Positions 9,060 through 18,463 are shown, counted from the first letter of the stretch. The stretch: 64,000 nt of DNA from Bacteroidota bacterium (GCA_026224775.1 JAMFRP010000022.1:1-64000), one strand, 5' to 3'. The notes: generated by a model not told the origin, from the letters alone. Numbers and translations: made by a program.

Positions 9060-9202
9060 ACTCCCTTGCCGCCGGCGACATTACCAAATGGGACATCATC
9101 CTCAACATGCCCTATGAACGCATTCTAACCAAGCTACTACTAAACAAGACAGAAGCCGAATACCAAAAACGATACTCAGAACTCATCCAAGCGCAAAGAT
9201 AA
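8945..9202 (+). CDS. Overlapping -1 frame ORF, likely C-terminal extension of the tail chaperone
   Basis: An 85-residue reading frame (MLSQLIETENKLLAAPATILEKKAG...) that overlaps the end of the preceding gene by 115 bp in the -1 frame. Its helical, charged composition looks like real protein, more so than the basic tail of the zero frame. It may be made as a frameshift fusion through the T7 slip site at 8936-8942 or as a separate protein from ATG 8945. No known domain is recognised. Confidence 0.55.
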   Translation: MLSQLIETENKLLAAPATILEKKAGIRAFEKFKYINTINSLAAGDITKWDIILNMPYERILTKLLLNKTEAEYQKRYSELIQAQR

Positions 9203-9215
9203 ATCTTAATAAAGT

Positions 9216-9294
9216 GTCATTGCGAGGAACGAAGCAATCGCGAACTTTACAGGGTTGCCATTCTCCTTGCGATTGCTTCGTTCCTCGCAATGAC
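9216..9294. repeat. Long perfect inverted repeat, chromosomal interspersed type
   Basis: A 25-bp arm at 9216-9240 (starting GTCATTGCGAGGAACGAAG) is exactly complementary to 9270-9294, with a 29-nt loop. A degenerate copy lies at about 9988-10027 (GTCATCTCGAGATTG ... AGTAATGAC), and a related GTCATTG element is at 19562. Such sequences resemble intergenic repeats scattered in Bacteroidota chromosomes. Confidence 0.85.
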
Positions 9295-9495
9295 AAAGAA
9301 TAGAAAAGCACAAACCAACCAATGCAAAAGCACAGGCCTAGATTCACCGCCAAAAACCGGCATCGTCTGGCTCGGCTAGCACAGACCTAACTAAAAGCAC
9401 TAACAATAATAGAGGCAGGCGCAGCCGGGAGTTTCTTTTGGTTACTTTCTTTTGCGGAAAAAGAAAGTGACGCCTTAGCGGCCAGCGATACCATA
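9290..9495. repeat. About 200-bp spacer repeat, copy 1
   Basis: Nearly identical to 10022-10228 over most of its length (shared words GGCATCGTCTGGCTCGGCTA, GAGGCAGGCGCAGCCGGGAG, GGCCAGCGATACCATA). It contains a hairpin ACTTTCTTTT-GCGG-AAAAAGAAAGT whose loop and part of its stem differ from copy 2 while pairing is kept. Confidence 0.9.
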
Positions 9496-9533
9496 AGCAA
9501 GCTATACACCATGCAAACCAAACATTATATACA

Positions 9534-9980
9534 ATGATTCGTAACCAAATCCAATCCATAACCAAAACCCTAACCAACATCCCAACATTCATTTACGGCA
9601 CCGCCAACGAGCTTAACCTATTAGCAGATGACGCTACCTTCCCGGTAGTTTTCATGTATCCGCTGCAACCCGTAGAAGTATCCCCACAAATAAACGGCTC
9701 GGTCGACAATACCTTCTCCGTATACCTCGAATTCCTCTATCAAACCGAATTCGACCAATACACCTCAGATAACGAAACCTACGTAACCCAAGCCCTGCAA
9801 ATGGCAAACGAGTTCATCGTAAAAGCATCTAAATACCGCGAGGGCGAAGGCCGTTACTTCCGCATCAAAGCAGGCGACAAAGCCAAATGCCTCCCCGTCT
9901 ACAACAAATTCGATGTTAATACTACCGGTGTTAGCTTAACAATCACTTTGGCAACTATGTATTTTCCTACGATTACATAA
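9534..9980 (+). CDS. Putative phage head-tail completion / tail terminator protein
   Basis: A 148-residue protein (MIRNQIQSITKTLTNIPTFIYG...). It has an N-terminal helix and alternating strands (FPVVFMYPLQPVEV, NTFSVYLEFLYQTEF, YFRIKAGDKAKCLPVYNKFDVNTTGVSLTITLATMYF) that suit the small tail-terminator fold, and it lies before a gp10-like neck protein, as in many siphovirus gene orders. Identity is inferred from size, position and strand pattern, not from a diagnostic motif. Confidence 0.45.
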   Translation: MIRNQIQSITKTLTNIPTFIYGTANELNLLADDATFPVVFMYPLQPVEVSPQINGSVDNTFSVYLEFLYQTEFDQYTSDNETYVTQALQMANEFIVKASKYREGEGRYFRIKAGDKAKCLPVYNKFDVNTTGVSLTITLATMYFPTIT

Positions 9981-10021
9981 GTTCACAATGTCATCTCGAG
10001 ATTGTTTCGTTCCTTACAGTA

Positions 10022-10228
10022 ATGACAAAAGAATAGAAACGCAAACCAACCAATGCAAAAGCACAACCCATCGTTTACCTCAAAAATCCGGCATCGTCTG
10101 GCTCGGCTAGCACAGACCTAACTAAAAGCACTAACAATAATAGAGGCAGGCGCAGCCGGGAGTTTCTTTTGGTTACTTTTCTTTGACGATCAAAGAAAAG
10201 TGACGCCTTAACGGCCAGCGATACCATA
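10022..10228. repeat. About 200-bp spacer repeat, copy 2
   Basis: Second copy of the 9290-9495 repeat. The hairpin here reads ACTTTTCTTTG-ACGAT-CAAAGAAAAGT, so paired bases have changed together relative to copy 1. It ends about 20 bp before the next start codon, as copy 1 ends about 40 bp before its gene. Confidence 0.9.
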
Positions 10229-10249
10229 GAACATTCAGCACCATACAAC

Positions 10250-10675
10250 ATGAACCAACCCGAAATAACCCAATTCCTCGAATCCCTTAAAACCGACCTC
10301 ATTAACTCCCTCCAAACCAAAAACATAACCAATACCCAAAACATAACCATCACAGCCAATGATCAAAACCAGCAATTACAAATCCCCTCCTACCTGCAAA
10401 TAGTTGAAACCGGCCGTGGCCCAACATCCAAAAACGCCCAGCCGGGCAACCCGCCCATGATACAACGCATACAGCAGTGGTGTCGCGACAAAGGCATACC
10501 CGATAAAGTCGCCTGGGCAATAAAAAAGAAGATTGATAAAATGGGTTACCCCGGTAAACCTGGCCTCCTAACCGATCCGCTCGGCGATGACAACATCAAC
10601 ATGAAGCTGGATCAAACCTTAGAACAAATGGCCGACAATATTTCAAACCAAATACTTAACGCTTTACCCATATGA
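10250..10675 (+). CDS. Putative HK97-gp10-like neck / minor structural protein
   Basis: A 141-residue protein. The segment GRGPTSKNAQPGNPPMIQRIQQWCRDKGI and the later KMGYPGKPGLLTDPLGDD...ADNISNQIL are typical of phage proteins of the gp10/morphogenesis type found in Bacteroidota prophages, in which an RGPT-like loop lies before a helical pair. It overlaps the following tail gene by 4 bp. Assignment is moderate and rests on size, context and recurring pattern. Confidence 0.45.
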   Translation: MNQPEITQFLESLKTDLINSLQTKNITNTQNITITANDQNQQLQIPSYLQIVETGRGPTSKNAQPGNPPMIQRIQQWCRDKGIPDKVAWAIKKKIDKMGYPGKPGLLTDPLGDDNINMKLDQTLEQMADNISNQILNALPI

Positions 10676-12804
10676 GCATTTTAGCGCAAATAAAAATAAT
10701 TAATACCTACTCCATGCCGGGTATCGATCCGATTCACCCTGCAATTTTGGGAACCGTTATTATTACATTAACCGATGTAACAACTGGCAACCCAACAAAC
10801 GGAAATAATATTATTATAAATTATAATCAAACAATAAATGGTATCACCACAGCAAAAACAGCCACTATAGCCGGGCAGTCGCAGGTGATCTATGATGGTA
10901 TAATTACAGACATTTCTACAAACATCCATAACTCATGGTCGGTAACCGGCCAAAGCGACACACCAGATCCGTCCCCTCCGGTTAATCAATGTGATTTGCA
11001 AATAAATTCTATTAGCGTCAACAAACCCGAGAGTTCACCCGGCGCAGCAGACGGACAGATTACCGTTAACGCGACTTCAAGCTATTTACCAATAATGTAC
11101 AGTTTGGATAATGTCAACTTCCAAACCAGCAATATTTTTACGGGCCTGCACGGCGGCGCATACACCGTTTACTGTACTGATGCAAATACTTTAGGTTGCG
11201 CGGTTTCCGCATCAGTTACCATACCCATCACGCAAAACCTGTTAATATCCGACCCATCGGTAAGAATAGGCAACAACACCAGCCGTTGGAATGCAGCCTT
11301 CAACCCCATCGTATTTATCTACCAACGTAAGGATTTTGAAGTAACAAGTATAATTATTGATACAGCTACCGGCAATGCCCGCGTAAACGTGAATGCTGAT
11401 ATGAGTGCCATCCAAACTGCTATTACCGCCAACCAAAACGCAATAGCCACCGCTGCCACAAATGGGGTTACTTTGTTAAATTACCAAAACATATATGTAT
11501 ATCTAAATGCAGGTGCTTACAATGGCGTATATACTGTACTATCTGCCGATGGCAGCTCCGTAGTAATCAATACGCCACATAATGGTAGCGGCAGCGGTTT
11601 TATAAACGTGAATACCTTAAGGCCCTATTATCAAATATCCACGCAAATCACTTATGTCGATCCTTTTACTAATGCAATCAGTACTATCACCTCTGTAAAC
11701 CGCCCAAATAACCAGGGAATTGTTCAGGCAGATATTTCAAATTTCCTGCAAAGTCTGCTCCAGGCAAAGGACGGCAGCGATTACTCCTCAATAAATTATC
11801 GGGACACCAACTTGTCGGCCAGCTATACCATCCAATATGCCGAGCAGTATGATGATTACCAAAACCCGGGTACTACGATAACCTCGCCATATATTCCTAT
11901 TGCGGCCCCTTATTATGTAACCTATACCGCCCGCCAGATACAATCAAAAAACGGCGGTAATATGGCAGATTATGTACCATTCCCCGCCCCATCCACACCC
12001 GCAAAATGGGTTACCGATTTCGCGGAACCCGCCTTCACCAATGGCTACCCTTTTGATATGTCGTTTATCTATTCCGAAGCACTTGCCGGGCAACAGTTGT
12101 ATTATCAGATTATTTTACAGGACATCAATCGTAGCCCTTTACCCGGTGGTAACGAAACATCCTATTTGTTAAACGATGACGGTTCATGGCTGTTAAACCA
12201 GGATGCATCAAAATTTATCATTGCCGCGCAAAACCTGGTCACCACCCCCATTACTGCGCAAACAGGATTAAACCGCATTAGCATCAATCTCGATTTGCCT
12301 TTAAATGTATATTACTTCACTATTACGCTTTTTTACAACGATGTTAACAGCAATCCTGTTCAAGTAACCCAAACCCAATCAGTACGGGTAGATCACGCGC
12401 CGGATATAAATGGTGTTTACATGCGCTGGATAGGTTTAACAGGGTCATGGAACTATTACCGCTTCAACTATAACCAGGAAATCTCCTTGGATGTGCAAAA
12501 CGCCACGATCATCAAAAACTTTGTACAAAACTGGGAAACTCAGGATGGCGTAGAAGAGGTGATCAGCAAAGATGCGGGGCAAAAAATGAAACTCATGGCC
12601 GAGGATTTGAGCGTATCCGACATTAAAGGATTACAATCCATTAAATACTCACCCAAAGTACAAATGATGCTCGATGCAAGCCCTGTAAAATGGCAAACAG
12701 TAGTACTGAACACAGCCACCTTCAGCGAGTACGAAACCATCAACGGCCAGGCACCATTCAGCATCACATTCAATATGCCGTCAATCAATATTCAAACGCA
12801 GTAG
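10672..12804 (+). CDS. Large phage tail protein with SprB-like repeat
   Basis: A 710-residue protein. Residues about 104-175 (ISVNKPESSPGAADGQITVNA ... HGGAYTVYCTDANTLGC) match the SprB-type beta repeat seen in Bacteroidota surface proteins, with the usual G-G-Y-TV-TDA ending. The rest is beta-rich and ends in a segment (VEEVISKDAGQKMKLMAEDLSVSDIKGLQ) that looks like an attachment domain. It forms a pair with the following 704-residue protein between small tail genes and the tape measure, which suggests a distal tail or baseplate component. No enzymatic motif is visible. Confidence 0.6.
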   Translation: MSILAQIKIINTYSMPGIDPIHPAILGTVIITLTDVTTGNPTNGNNIIINYNQTINGITTAKTATIAGQSQVIYDGIITDISTNIHNSWSVTGQSDTPDPSPPVNQCDLQINSISVNKPESSPGAADGQITVNATSSYLPIMYSLDNVNFQTSNIFTGLHGGAYTVYCTDANTLGCAVSASVTIPITQNLLISDPSVRIGNNTSRWNAAFNPIVFIYQRKDFEVTSIIIDTATGNARVNVNADMSAIQTAITANQNAIATAATNGVTLLNYQNIYVYLNAGAYNGVYTVLSADGSSVVINTPHNGSGSGFINVNTLRPYYQISTQITYVDPFTNAISTITSVNRPNNQGIVQADISNFLQSLLQAKDGSDYSSINYRDTNLSASYTIQYAEQYDDYQNPGTTITSPYIPIAAPYYVTYTARQIQSKNGGNMADYVPFPAPSTPAKWVTDFAEPAFTNGYPFDMSFIYSEALAGQQLYYQIILQDINRSPLPGGNETSYLLNDDGSWLLNQDASKFIIAAQNLVTTPITAQTGLNRISINLDLPLNVYYFTITLFYNDVNSNPVQVTQTQSVRVDHAPDINGVYMRWIGLTGSWNYYRFNYNQEISLDVQNATIIKNFVQNWETQDGVEEVISKDAGQKMKLMAEDLSVSDIKGLQSIKYSPKVQMMLDASPVKWQTVVLNTATFSEYETINGQAPFSITFNMPSINIQTQ

Positions 12805-12810
12805 CCAAAA

Positions 12811-12923
12811 AGTATCAAGTATTTAGTATCAAGTAGCTAGATTTTTTCTTGGCTCTTGTTTCTAAATACTTGATACTGGCTACTTGATACTAACTACTTG
12901 ATACTATATATATACTTGATACT
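12811..12923. repeat. Inverted decamer array AGTATCAAGT / ACTTGATACT
   Basis: Two copies of AGTATCAAGT in the left half face four copies of ACTTGATACT in the right half, so the spacer can fold into a long hairpin ending six bases before the next start codon. The same decamer words build the spacer at 18056-18170. Confidence 0.9.
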
Positions 12924-12929
12924 AAAAAA

Positions 12930-15044
12930 ATGACCAATCTCCAACTATTCCTCAACGATAAACCCGTCGATCTCTCCGATGATAGCCCTATTGCTCTCAC
13001 CTTTCAGATCAACGATCTGGCCGAGGTGAAAAATCAACAAGGCAATACCAGCAACCAGTTCAAATTACCGCTTACACAAAACAACCGCGCTATTTTAGGC
13101 TTCGCCGATGACATTAGCATTCAAAGCCAAACGCCATACACCACACTACAAGCCAAAATCATCCAAAATGGTATAGAAATATTACCCAACGCCATTGCTG
13201 AAATTAATGAGGTAGATGATAACACTGCCAGCATAACTGTCCTCTCCGGCAATGTCGACTTCTTCGATGCGTTAGGTGGCCAGATTGCTGATATGGGCGA
13301 TAGCACCAGCCAATGGAGCAATTACGGCTCCAACCTGCCCTGGAAACCATTTGATCACCGCTGGAATTTGGATAACGTAGCCAACAGCCAAAAAAACACC
13401 GAGCAGGATGGTTGGATATACCCGGTGGTTGATTATGGATTGATAGACCCCGTTGATTTTACACAACCAATTGATGTACGAAACCAGCGCCCGGGCTTCT
13501 TCATCAAAAAGGCCATCGACCTGATGGTTCAGTCAACCGGATACATTGCTAAAGGTTCACTATTGGCCGATCCGCTTTATCCCCTCCTTATTGCCCAATT
13601 TAGTAATGGCAGTTTTGAGCATGGGCTTGATTACCAAAACCAACCTAACGAAAAAGGGATATTAGTAAGCAACGCCATTGCACAGACTCAAAATCATCCA
13701 GCAGGGAATACAGGCTCGGCACAGTACCCACAACAGGGTATTATCCGATTTGATAATGTCATATCTGATCCCTCTTCATTTTTCAAAAATAACGCATATA
13801 TACCCAATGAGGTAATCAGTGTTGAAGCCACAGTAACCATTCCTAAACTATTGTTGCATGGGCATCCAAATGCAACTTACGGCTCAAACCTTAATATCAA
13901 TATTTTATTACTTGATAGTAACGCCAATGTGAATCTTGGCTCATTCAATTTTAATTTCTCAAGCGGTTATGACACCAAAACAGGGAGTGGAGATTCCATA
14001 CGCGTAAATAAAACTTTCACCAATAGCAAGCTATCCATATCTACCACTTTAAGCCCCACAACATTTGAGGGATTGCAGGTAACATTTGATTTTGAAGGAT
14101 ATACCGATGCTTATTTCACACTTTATGAAGGGGCAATCTTTCAAGTTGTGCCGCAAAATACCAATGTGCAATTTGGCCAAATGGTACAATGCGAACGCAT
14201 CCTGCCCGATATGTCGCAAAAGGATTTTTTGAAAGATACTTTTCAGCGTTTCGGTATTATTTGCCAAACAGATGTATACACCAAAACCATTACCTTTTCA
14301 TCCCTTAAGGATATAGTGAATAATATCCCGTTAGCCAACGATTGGTCTTCAAAGTGTATCGATCAGGGTAAACAAATAAATTACCAATTAGGTAACTATG
14401 CGCAGGTAAATAGTATGGAGTACCAAACCGATGTAAACCTTTTACCACTCAAATTTGGCTGGGATCAACTCACTATTTATGATCAAACGCTTAGCGCGGT
14501 ACCAACTGATCTTATTGTAAGCAAATTCGGCCCATCATTTAACCGCCCTTTTATCGGCGGTACCATTGCGCAGATAACCATGATTGATGATACCTCGGCA
14601 CCTGCCACTGGCCCTGCGGATTTCACCATTGGCGTAGCCTCGCGTATTTTGGTCGACCAAAAGCTTGATCTGCTTGCCTTGGGCAAAACGGTAACTTTTA
14701 TTGATGGAACAAATACTCCTATCCAGATAAACGATGTAATAAGCGTACCTTATTTTTACAAACCTGATGGTGCCTATAACCTTTGCTGGTGTGATATGCC
14801 TGGCAATTCAATCAACCAAAAATTATCTGGGTTAAAAAATAAATATTATACTGAGCTGCAAAAAATACTACAAAACACAAAAATAATAGTCCGCTATTTT
14901 ATGTTAACCCCGCGAGATATTGCCGGGCTCGATTTACTAATTCCCATTTATTTGGCGCAACATAATGCCTATTTTTATATTAACAAAATAGATAGTTGGC
15001 GAAAAGGACAACCTTGTAAAGTAGAATTAGTACAATTAGGGTAG
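12930..15044 (+). CDS. Phage tail / baseplate structural protein
   Basis: A 704-residue protein beginning MTNLQLFLNDKPVDLSDDSPIALTFQINDLAEVKNQQGNTSNQFKLPLT. That opening (a displacement or hub-like beta domain requiring exact strand pairing, with the QGNxSNxFKLP phrase) recurs in tail proteins of Bacteroidota prophages. The middle has carbohydrate-binding-like beta strands (about residues 250-410), and the C-terminal third reads DMSQKDFLKDTFQRFGIICQTD, a phrase also common in this family. It lies between a tail protein and the tape measure block. Baseplate or distal tail is the likely place; the exact part is unknown. Confidence 0.6.
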   Translation: MTNLQLFLNDKPVDLSDDSPIALTFQINDLAEVKNQQGNTSNQFKLPLTQNNRAILGFADDISIQSQTPYTTLQAKIIQNGIEILPNAIAEINEVDDNTASITVLSGNVDFFDALGGQIADMGDSTSQWSNYGSNLPWKPFDHRWNLDNVANSQKNTEQDGWIYPVVDYGLIDPVDFTQPIDVRNQRPGFFIKKAIDLMVQSTGYIAKGSLLADPLYPLLIAQFSNGSFEHGLDYQNQPNEKGILVSNAIAQTQNHPAGNTGSAQYPQQGIIRFDNVISDPSSFFKNNAYIPNEVISVEATVTIPKLLLHGHPNATYGSNLNINILLLDSNANVNLGSFNFNFSSGYDTKTGSGDSIRVNKTFTNSKLSISTTLSPTTFEGLQVTFDFEGYTDAYFTLYEGAIFQVVPQNTNVQFGQMVQCERILPDMSQKDFLKDTFQRFGIICQTDVYTKTITFSSLKDIVNNIPLANDWSSKCIDQGKQINYQLGNYAQVNSMEYQTDVNLLPLKFGWDQLTIYDQTLSAVPTDLIVSKFGPSFNRPFIGGTIAQITMIDDTSAPATGPADFTIGVASRILVDQKLDLLALGKTVTFIDGTNTPIQINDVISVPYFYKPDGAYNLCWCDMPGNSINQKLSGLKNKYYTELQKILQNTKIIVRYFMLTPRDIAGLDLLIPIYLAQHNAYFYINKIDSWRKGQPCKVELVQLG

Positions 15045-15130
15045 TTATAATAGGAGTAAATATTTTGCTAATATTTTTTGCAAAATCAGAATTCGTTATT
15101 TATTTTTACAGTCACAAACTTATTACAAAA

Positions 15131-15721
15131 ATGAAAAAAATATTACTTATCACATTATTATCATTACCCATCTTAGGCTTTTCACAAACGAGTACAAAAC
15201 CTATTGATGGTTTTTTAGGAATTAAATTTGGCACCACTAAACTTGCTGTTACTGCGGCAATGAAGGCACGCGGTGCAAAATTAGACGCCAATAGCGATGC
15301 TACCAACCTTGCTTATACTAATGTTAGTATGGCACACCGACCAACAGAGGTGGTAATAATAAGATTTGTAGATGGTAAAGTTTATGAAGGCGACATTTTT
15401 TTTACACCTGCCGATAATGACCATACTATAGCATATTACAACGATTTAGTTAGTGATTTAAATGAAAACTATGGCAAAGGCCAGGATAGCAAAAAATTCA
15501 CTTCGCCTTATGCAGATGGTGATGGTCACGAAGTAACAGCCTTATTAGTTGGTGCTGCCGATTATCAAACTGTTTGGGAGGCTGCTAATAGCAATACCAT
15601 TAAAGCTTCAATTGACAAGGAAAGTGATACCTCATTAAGTGTAGAACTTACTTATCAGGACGATGTGCTTACTCAACAAGCAATTGATAAACAAAAGGCT
15701 AAAGACAAAGGCGATTTATAA
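15131..15721 (+). CDS. Secreted protein of unknown function, cargo (moron-like) gene
   Basis: A 196-residue protein with a clear signal peptide (MKKILLITLLSLPILGFSQ) chosen from ATG 15131; the frame is open upstream to 15065 but the signal sequence fixes the start. The mature part begins with DGFLGIKFGTTKLAVTAAMKARGAKLD, a pattern of host periplasmic proteins, followed by an alternating helix/strand domain. It is unlike its neighbours in being more AT-rich and in having its own terminator at 15731-15755, so it looks like a separately transcribed cargo gene within the phage module. A structural role is unlikely. Confidence 0.7.
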   Translation: MKKILLITLLSLPILGFSQTSTKPIDGFLGIKFGTTKLAVTAAMKARGAKLDANSDATNLAYTNVSMAHRPTEVVIIRFVDGKVYEGDIFFTPADNDHTIAYYNDLVSDLNENYGKGQDSKKFTSPYADGDGHEVTALLVGAADYQTVWEAANSNTIKASIDKESDTSLSVELTYQDDVLTQQAIDKQKAKDKGDL

Positions 15722-15730
15722 TTAGCTCAA

Positions 15731-15755
15731 TAAGCCCGTAAAAGGGCTTATTTTT
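15731..15755 (+). terminator. Intrinsic terminator of the cargo gene
   Basis: Stem TAAGCCC / GGGCTTA with a 6-nt loop followed by a T-run, 10 bp after the stop codon. Confidence 0.8.
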
Positions 15756-15766
15756 AATCTTAAAAT

Positions 15767-15780
15767 ATGCCAATTGGCAT
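15767..15780. promoter_or_regulatory. Palindromic operator candidate, copy 2
   Basis: ATGCCAATTGGCAT, a perfect 14-bp palindrome (16 bp with flanking T/A), 26 bp before the tape measure start codon and just after a terminator. See copies at 6510 and 19989. Confidence 0.55.
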
Positions 15781-15806
15781 AATAAACACAATTTTAAAAT
15801 TTTACA

Positions 15807-18050
15807 ATGGCAGATGATCTAAATAAAAATATTACCATACAGGTAACATCAGACACAAGCGATATTGAACAAAATATCAGCACCTTAAATAAAACTATCG
15901 ACGGGTTGCTTGCGCAACAAAAACAGCTGGACAATGCAGGCCAGCAAAACTCGGCCAGCTACGAAGGGTTGAACACTAAACTTGATGCCTATCAAAAAGC
16001 ATTACAAACTGCAAGTAAGCAATTGGCCGATCATACGTCGGCATTAAATGGTTTAAACACATCCGCAAAAAATAGCAGTGCAGGTTTATCGTCCTTAACT
16101 TCACAACATCAAAAAACAGCAAAGGCAACTAGTGATAGTGCAACAAAAGCTAAGGAACTAAACACCCAGCTTAATACACTTGGCCAAACATTTAAGCAAC
16201 AAGGTAATAGTATTGACAGTGCCTCGGATGCTATCAATGGCCAATCGGCTAATATGGCTAAAAGCTCGCAAGCCGCACAACAATTAAAAAGCGATGTAGA
16301 CAACACAGGTACATCCTTTGTACAACAAATAACAAATGTTGACCAAAGCCGTGCGGCATTTGATTTACATAAAGCTACCATGGATCACCTAAAAACATCC
16401 TTTGATGAGGTAAAGGATGTATCTGGCATATTCGGGCCAAGTTTACAGGAGGCCGCAAAAGGGTTTAACCTCATGAAAAGCGGGCTTTCAGTAATGAAAG
16501 ATGGGTTAACCGGCGTTGGCGAAGCCCTAAAAGCTGACGGCTTTGACTTTTTACTGCAGGTTTTACAAATGATGTTTGATTACTTTATAAAAACATCAAC
16601 AGGTTCAAAAGTATTGCAGGGAGCCATATCGGCAATTGGTGTTGTAGTAAATGAAGTGGAGGATTTTTTTCACTCATTTATGGATACAATTATTAATGCA
16701 TTTTCTCACCCGGTGGATACCATAAAATCGTTAGGCAAAATGGTGGAGGAAAACATCATCAACCGCTTTACTGCCTTTGCAACTATATTGGATGGCCTTA
16801 TCCATCTTGACTTTAAAAAAGTTACCAATGGCGCCATCCAAGCCGCTACAGGTGTTACCAACGCTACCGGTAAAATTGCAGGTATATTTGATGCAACGGT
16901 AAAAGGTGTTAAAGATACTGTGCAGGCTATGGGAGATGCCTATCAAAAGGGCACCCAAATGGCCGCCCAAAGCGAAACCAATATTAAAGGCCATGTTACT
17001 AAGGTTGTAGATCATACTAAAACCATGCTGGCACAATTAGACAAAACAAAAATAAAAACCATGGGTGTTTTAACGGAAGCATCCGGAACCAAGTCATTTG
17101 GCGCAGCAGCTGACAGTGATCAAAAACAACAACCGGCAGATGGCTTACAAAATAATAACATAATTGGCCCGGCTAATATTTCGGGAAGCACACCGTACAA
17201 TGCATCCAATAGTGATAGTTCTGACAGTGATGATGCTGAGAAAAAGAAAGCCCTGCAACTCAAAGATTTTGAAATTCAAACAGCCCAACAGGTATCGTCG
17301 GCAACATTTTCAATCGTGCAAAATAGTATCAAACAAGAATCTGAGGCTAAACTTGCCGCACTTGAAAAAGATAAGGATGCCGAGCTGAATAATAGCAGTC
17401 TCACATCTGCACAAAAAATCGCGATCCAGGCCAAATACAAAAAGCAGGAAGACCAGGTAAAAATAGATGCCTTTAAAAAAGAACAGGAAGCCTCAATAGC
17501 ACAGGCTGTGATCAATGGTGCTTTGGCAGTAACAAAGGCAACCTCGCAAACTGGCGTACTATCAGCTTTCGCGGTTCCCGCAATAATAGCCGAGACAGCC
17601 GTCGAGATCGCTAAGATCGCTTCACAAAAACCACCTGCCTATGCAAAAGGAGGGTTACACTATAAGTCTGATGGTCGTGGCGGCGTACTTCCCGGTTACA
17701 GTCGTACCGACAATACAAATGCCTATCTCCGTTCCGGCGAGGGCATTGTAGTCTCCGAAGCCATGCGCGATCCATGGGCCCGCAACCTGGTAAGCGCCAT
17801 CAACGTAGGATTCGGCGGTAGAGATTTTTCTACTACTAATACAGGTCGTGGGTTTGCGGTGGGTGGTATATTTACCGATGGCGGCGATGCCAATCGTTAT
17901 TATAACCAACCCGTAACTGATAATAAAAACCTTGCTAACTCCATCGCCTACCAAATGGTCAATAATTTTCCACCGGTATATGTAGATGTCAAAGACATCA
18001 ATAGTCAGCAAAATATCCTCGCACAAACCATCAACAGGGTAAATCTTTAA
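15807..18050 (+). CDS. Phage tape measure protein
   Basis: A 747-residue protein. Residues about 1-180 are heptad-rich coiled coil with many Gln, Ser, Ala and Lys residues (ISTLNKTIDGLLAQQKQLDNAGQQ). Central hydrophobic segments follow (about 245-330: VLQGAISAIGVVVNEVEDFFHSFM), then a second coiled coil (about 470-600, EAKLAALEKDKDAELNN) and a Gly-rich tail (YAKGGLHYKSDGRGGVLPGYSRTDN), the standard plan of a tape measure that sets tail length and guides DNA. The modest length would fit a short siphovirus tail. Confidence 0.85.
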   Translation: MADDLNKNITIQVTSDTSDIEQNISTLNKTIDGLLAQQKQLDNAGQQNSASYEGLNTKLDAYQKALQTASKQLADHTSALNGLNTSAKNSSAGLSSLTSQHQKTAKATSDSATKAKELNTQLNTLGQTFKQQGNSIDSASDAINGQSANMAKSSQAAQQLKSDVDNTGTSFVQQITNVDQSRAAFDLHKATMDHLKTSFDEVKDVSGIFGPSLQEAAKGFNLMKSGLSVMKDGLTGVGEALKADGFDFLLQVLQMMFDYFIKTSTGSKVLQGAISAIGVVVNEVEDFFHSFMDTIINAFSHPVDTIKSLGKMVEENIINRFTAFATILDGLIHLDFKKVTNGAIQAATGVTNATGKIAGIFDATVKGVKDTVQAMGDAYQKGTQMAAQSETNIKGHVTKVVDHTKTMLAQLDKTKIKTMGVLTEASGTKSFGAAADSDQKQQPADGLQNNNIIGPANISGSTPYNASNSDSSDSDDAEKKKALQLKDFEIQTAQQVSSATFSIVQNSIKQESEAKLAALEKDKDAELNNSSLTSAQKIAIQAKYKKQEDQVKIDAFKKEQEASIAQAVINGALAVTKATSQTGVLSAFAVPAIIAETAVEIAKIASQKPPAYAKGGLHYKSDGRGGVLPGYSRTDNTNAYLRSGEGIVVSEAMRDPWARNLVSAINVGFGGRDFSTTNTGRGFAVGGIFTDGGDANRYYNQPVTDNKNLANSIAYQMVNNFPPVYVDVKDINSQQNILAQTINRVNL

Positions 18051-18055
18051 TTTTA

Positions 18056-18170
18056 GTAGCTAGTACATAGTATCAAGTACCAATGCTATTGCTAAAATTC
18101 CTTGAGCTTGAGCTCGACTCCTCCATTTCAATACTAGCTACTTGATACTAGTTACTAAGTACTCAACAAA
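18056..18170. repeat. Inverted repeat spacer with AGTATCAAGTA / TACTTGATACT words
   Basis: Left words TAGTAGCTAGTA and AGTATCAAGTA are mirrored on the right by TACTAGCTACTTGATACTAG and TTACTAAGTACT, allowing an imperfect hairpin that stops six bases before the next ATG. A GAGCTTGAGCTC near-palindrome lies in the middle. Confidence 0.85.
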
Positions 18171-18404
18171 ATGAATATAACAACAGCCAACCTCCTATTC
18201 GACGAAGGAACCTTCTCAGCCATGTACAAAGCCGGCTTCATCACTGCCAAAGTTTTCATTTACCGCGAAATATATCTATGGATACAAGCGCAGATCAAAA
18301 CGCGCAACCTCAGCAAGCGCCAGGCCGTACTGGAAGCCGAAGTAAAATTCAAGAAAGATGAACGTACTATTTGGCGCGCATTAAACAGCTTTGAAGATAA
18401 TTAA
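18171..18404 (+). CDS. Small phage-associated protein, helical, possible DNA-binding
   Basis: A 77-residue protein (MNITTANLLFDEGTFSAMYKAGFIT...). The C-terminal half (TRNLSKRQAVLEAEVKFKKDERTIWRALNSFED) reads like a helix-turn-helix with a recognition helix containing DERTIWRAL. It follows the tape measure and precedes lepB by 59 bp. Similar small genes occur in Bacteroidota phage regions; function is unknown and DNA binding is only suggested. Confidence 0.55.
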   Translation: MNITTANLLFDEGTFSAMYKAGFITAKVFIYREIYLWIQAQIKTRNLSKRQAVLEAEVKFKKDERTIWRALNSFEDN

Positions 18405-18463
18405 CAGGATTATTTTGTAACAAGATTTGTCTGTTTCAATCTAAAGTGATAAACTTGTTTATC

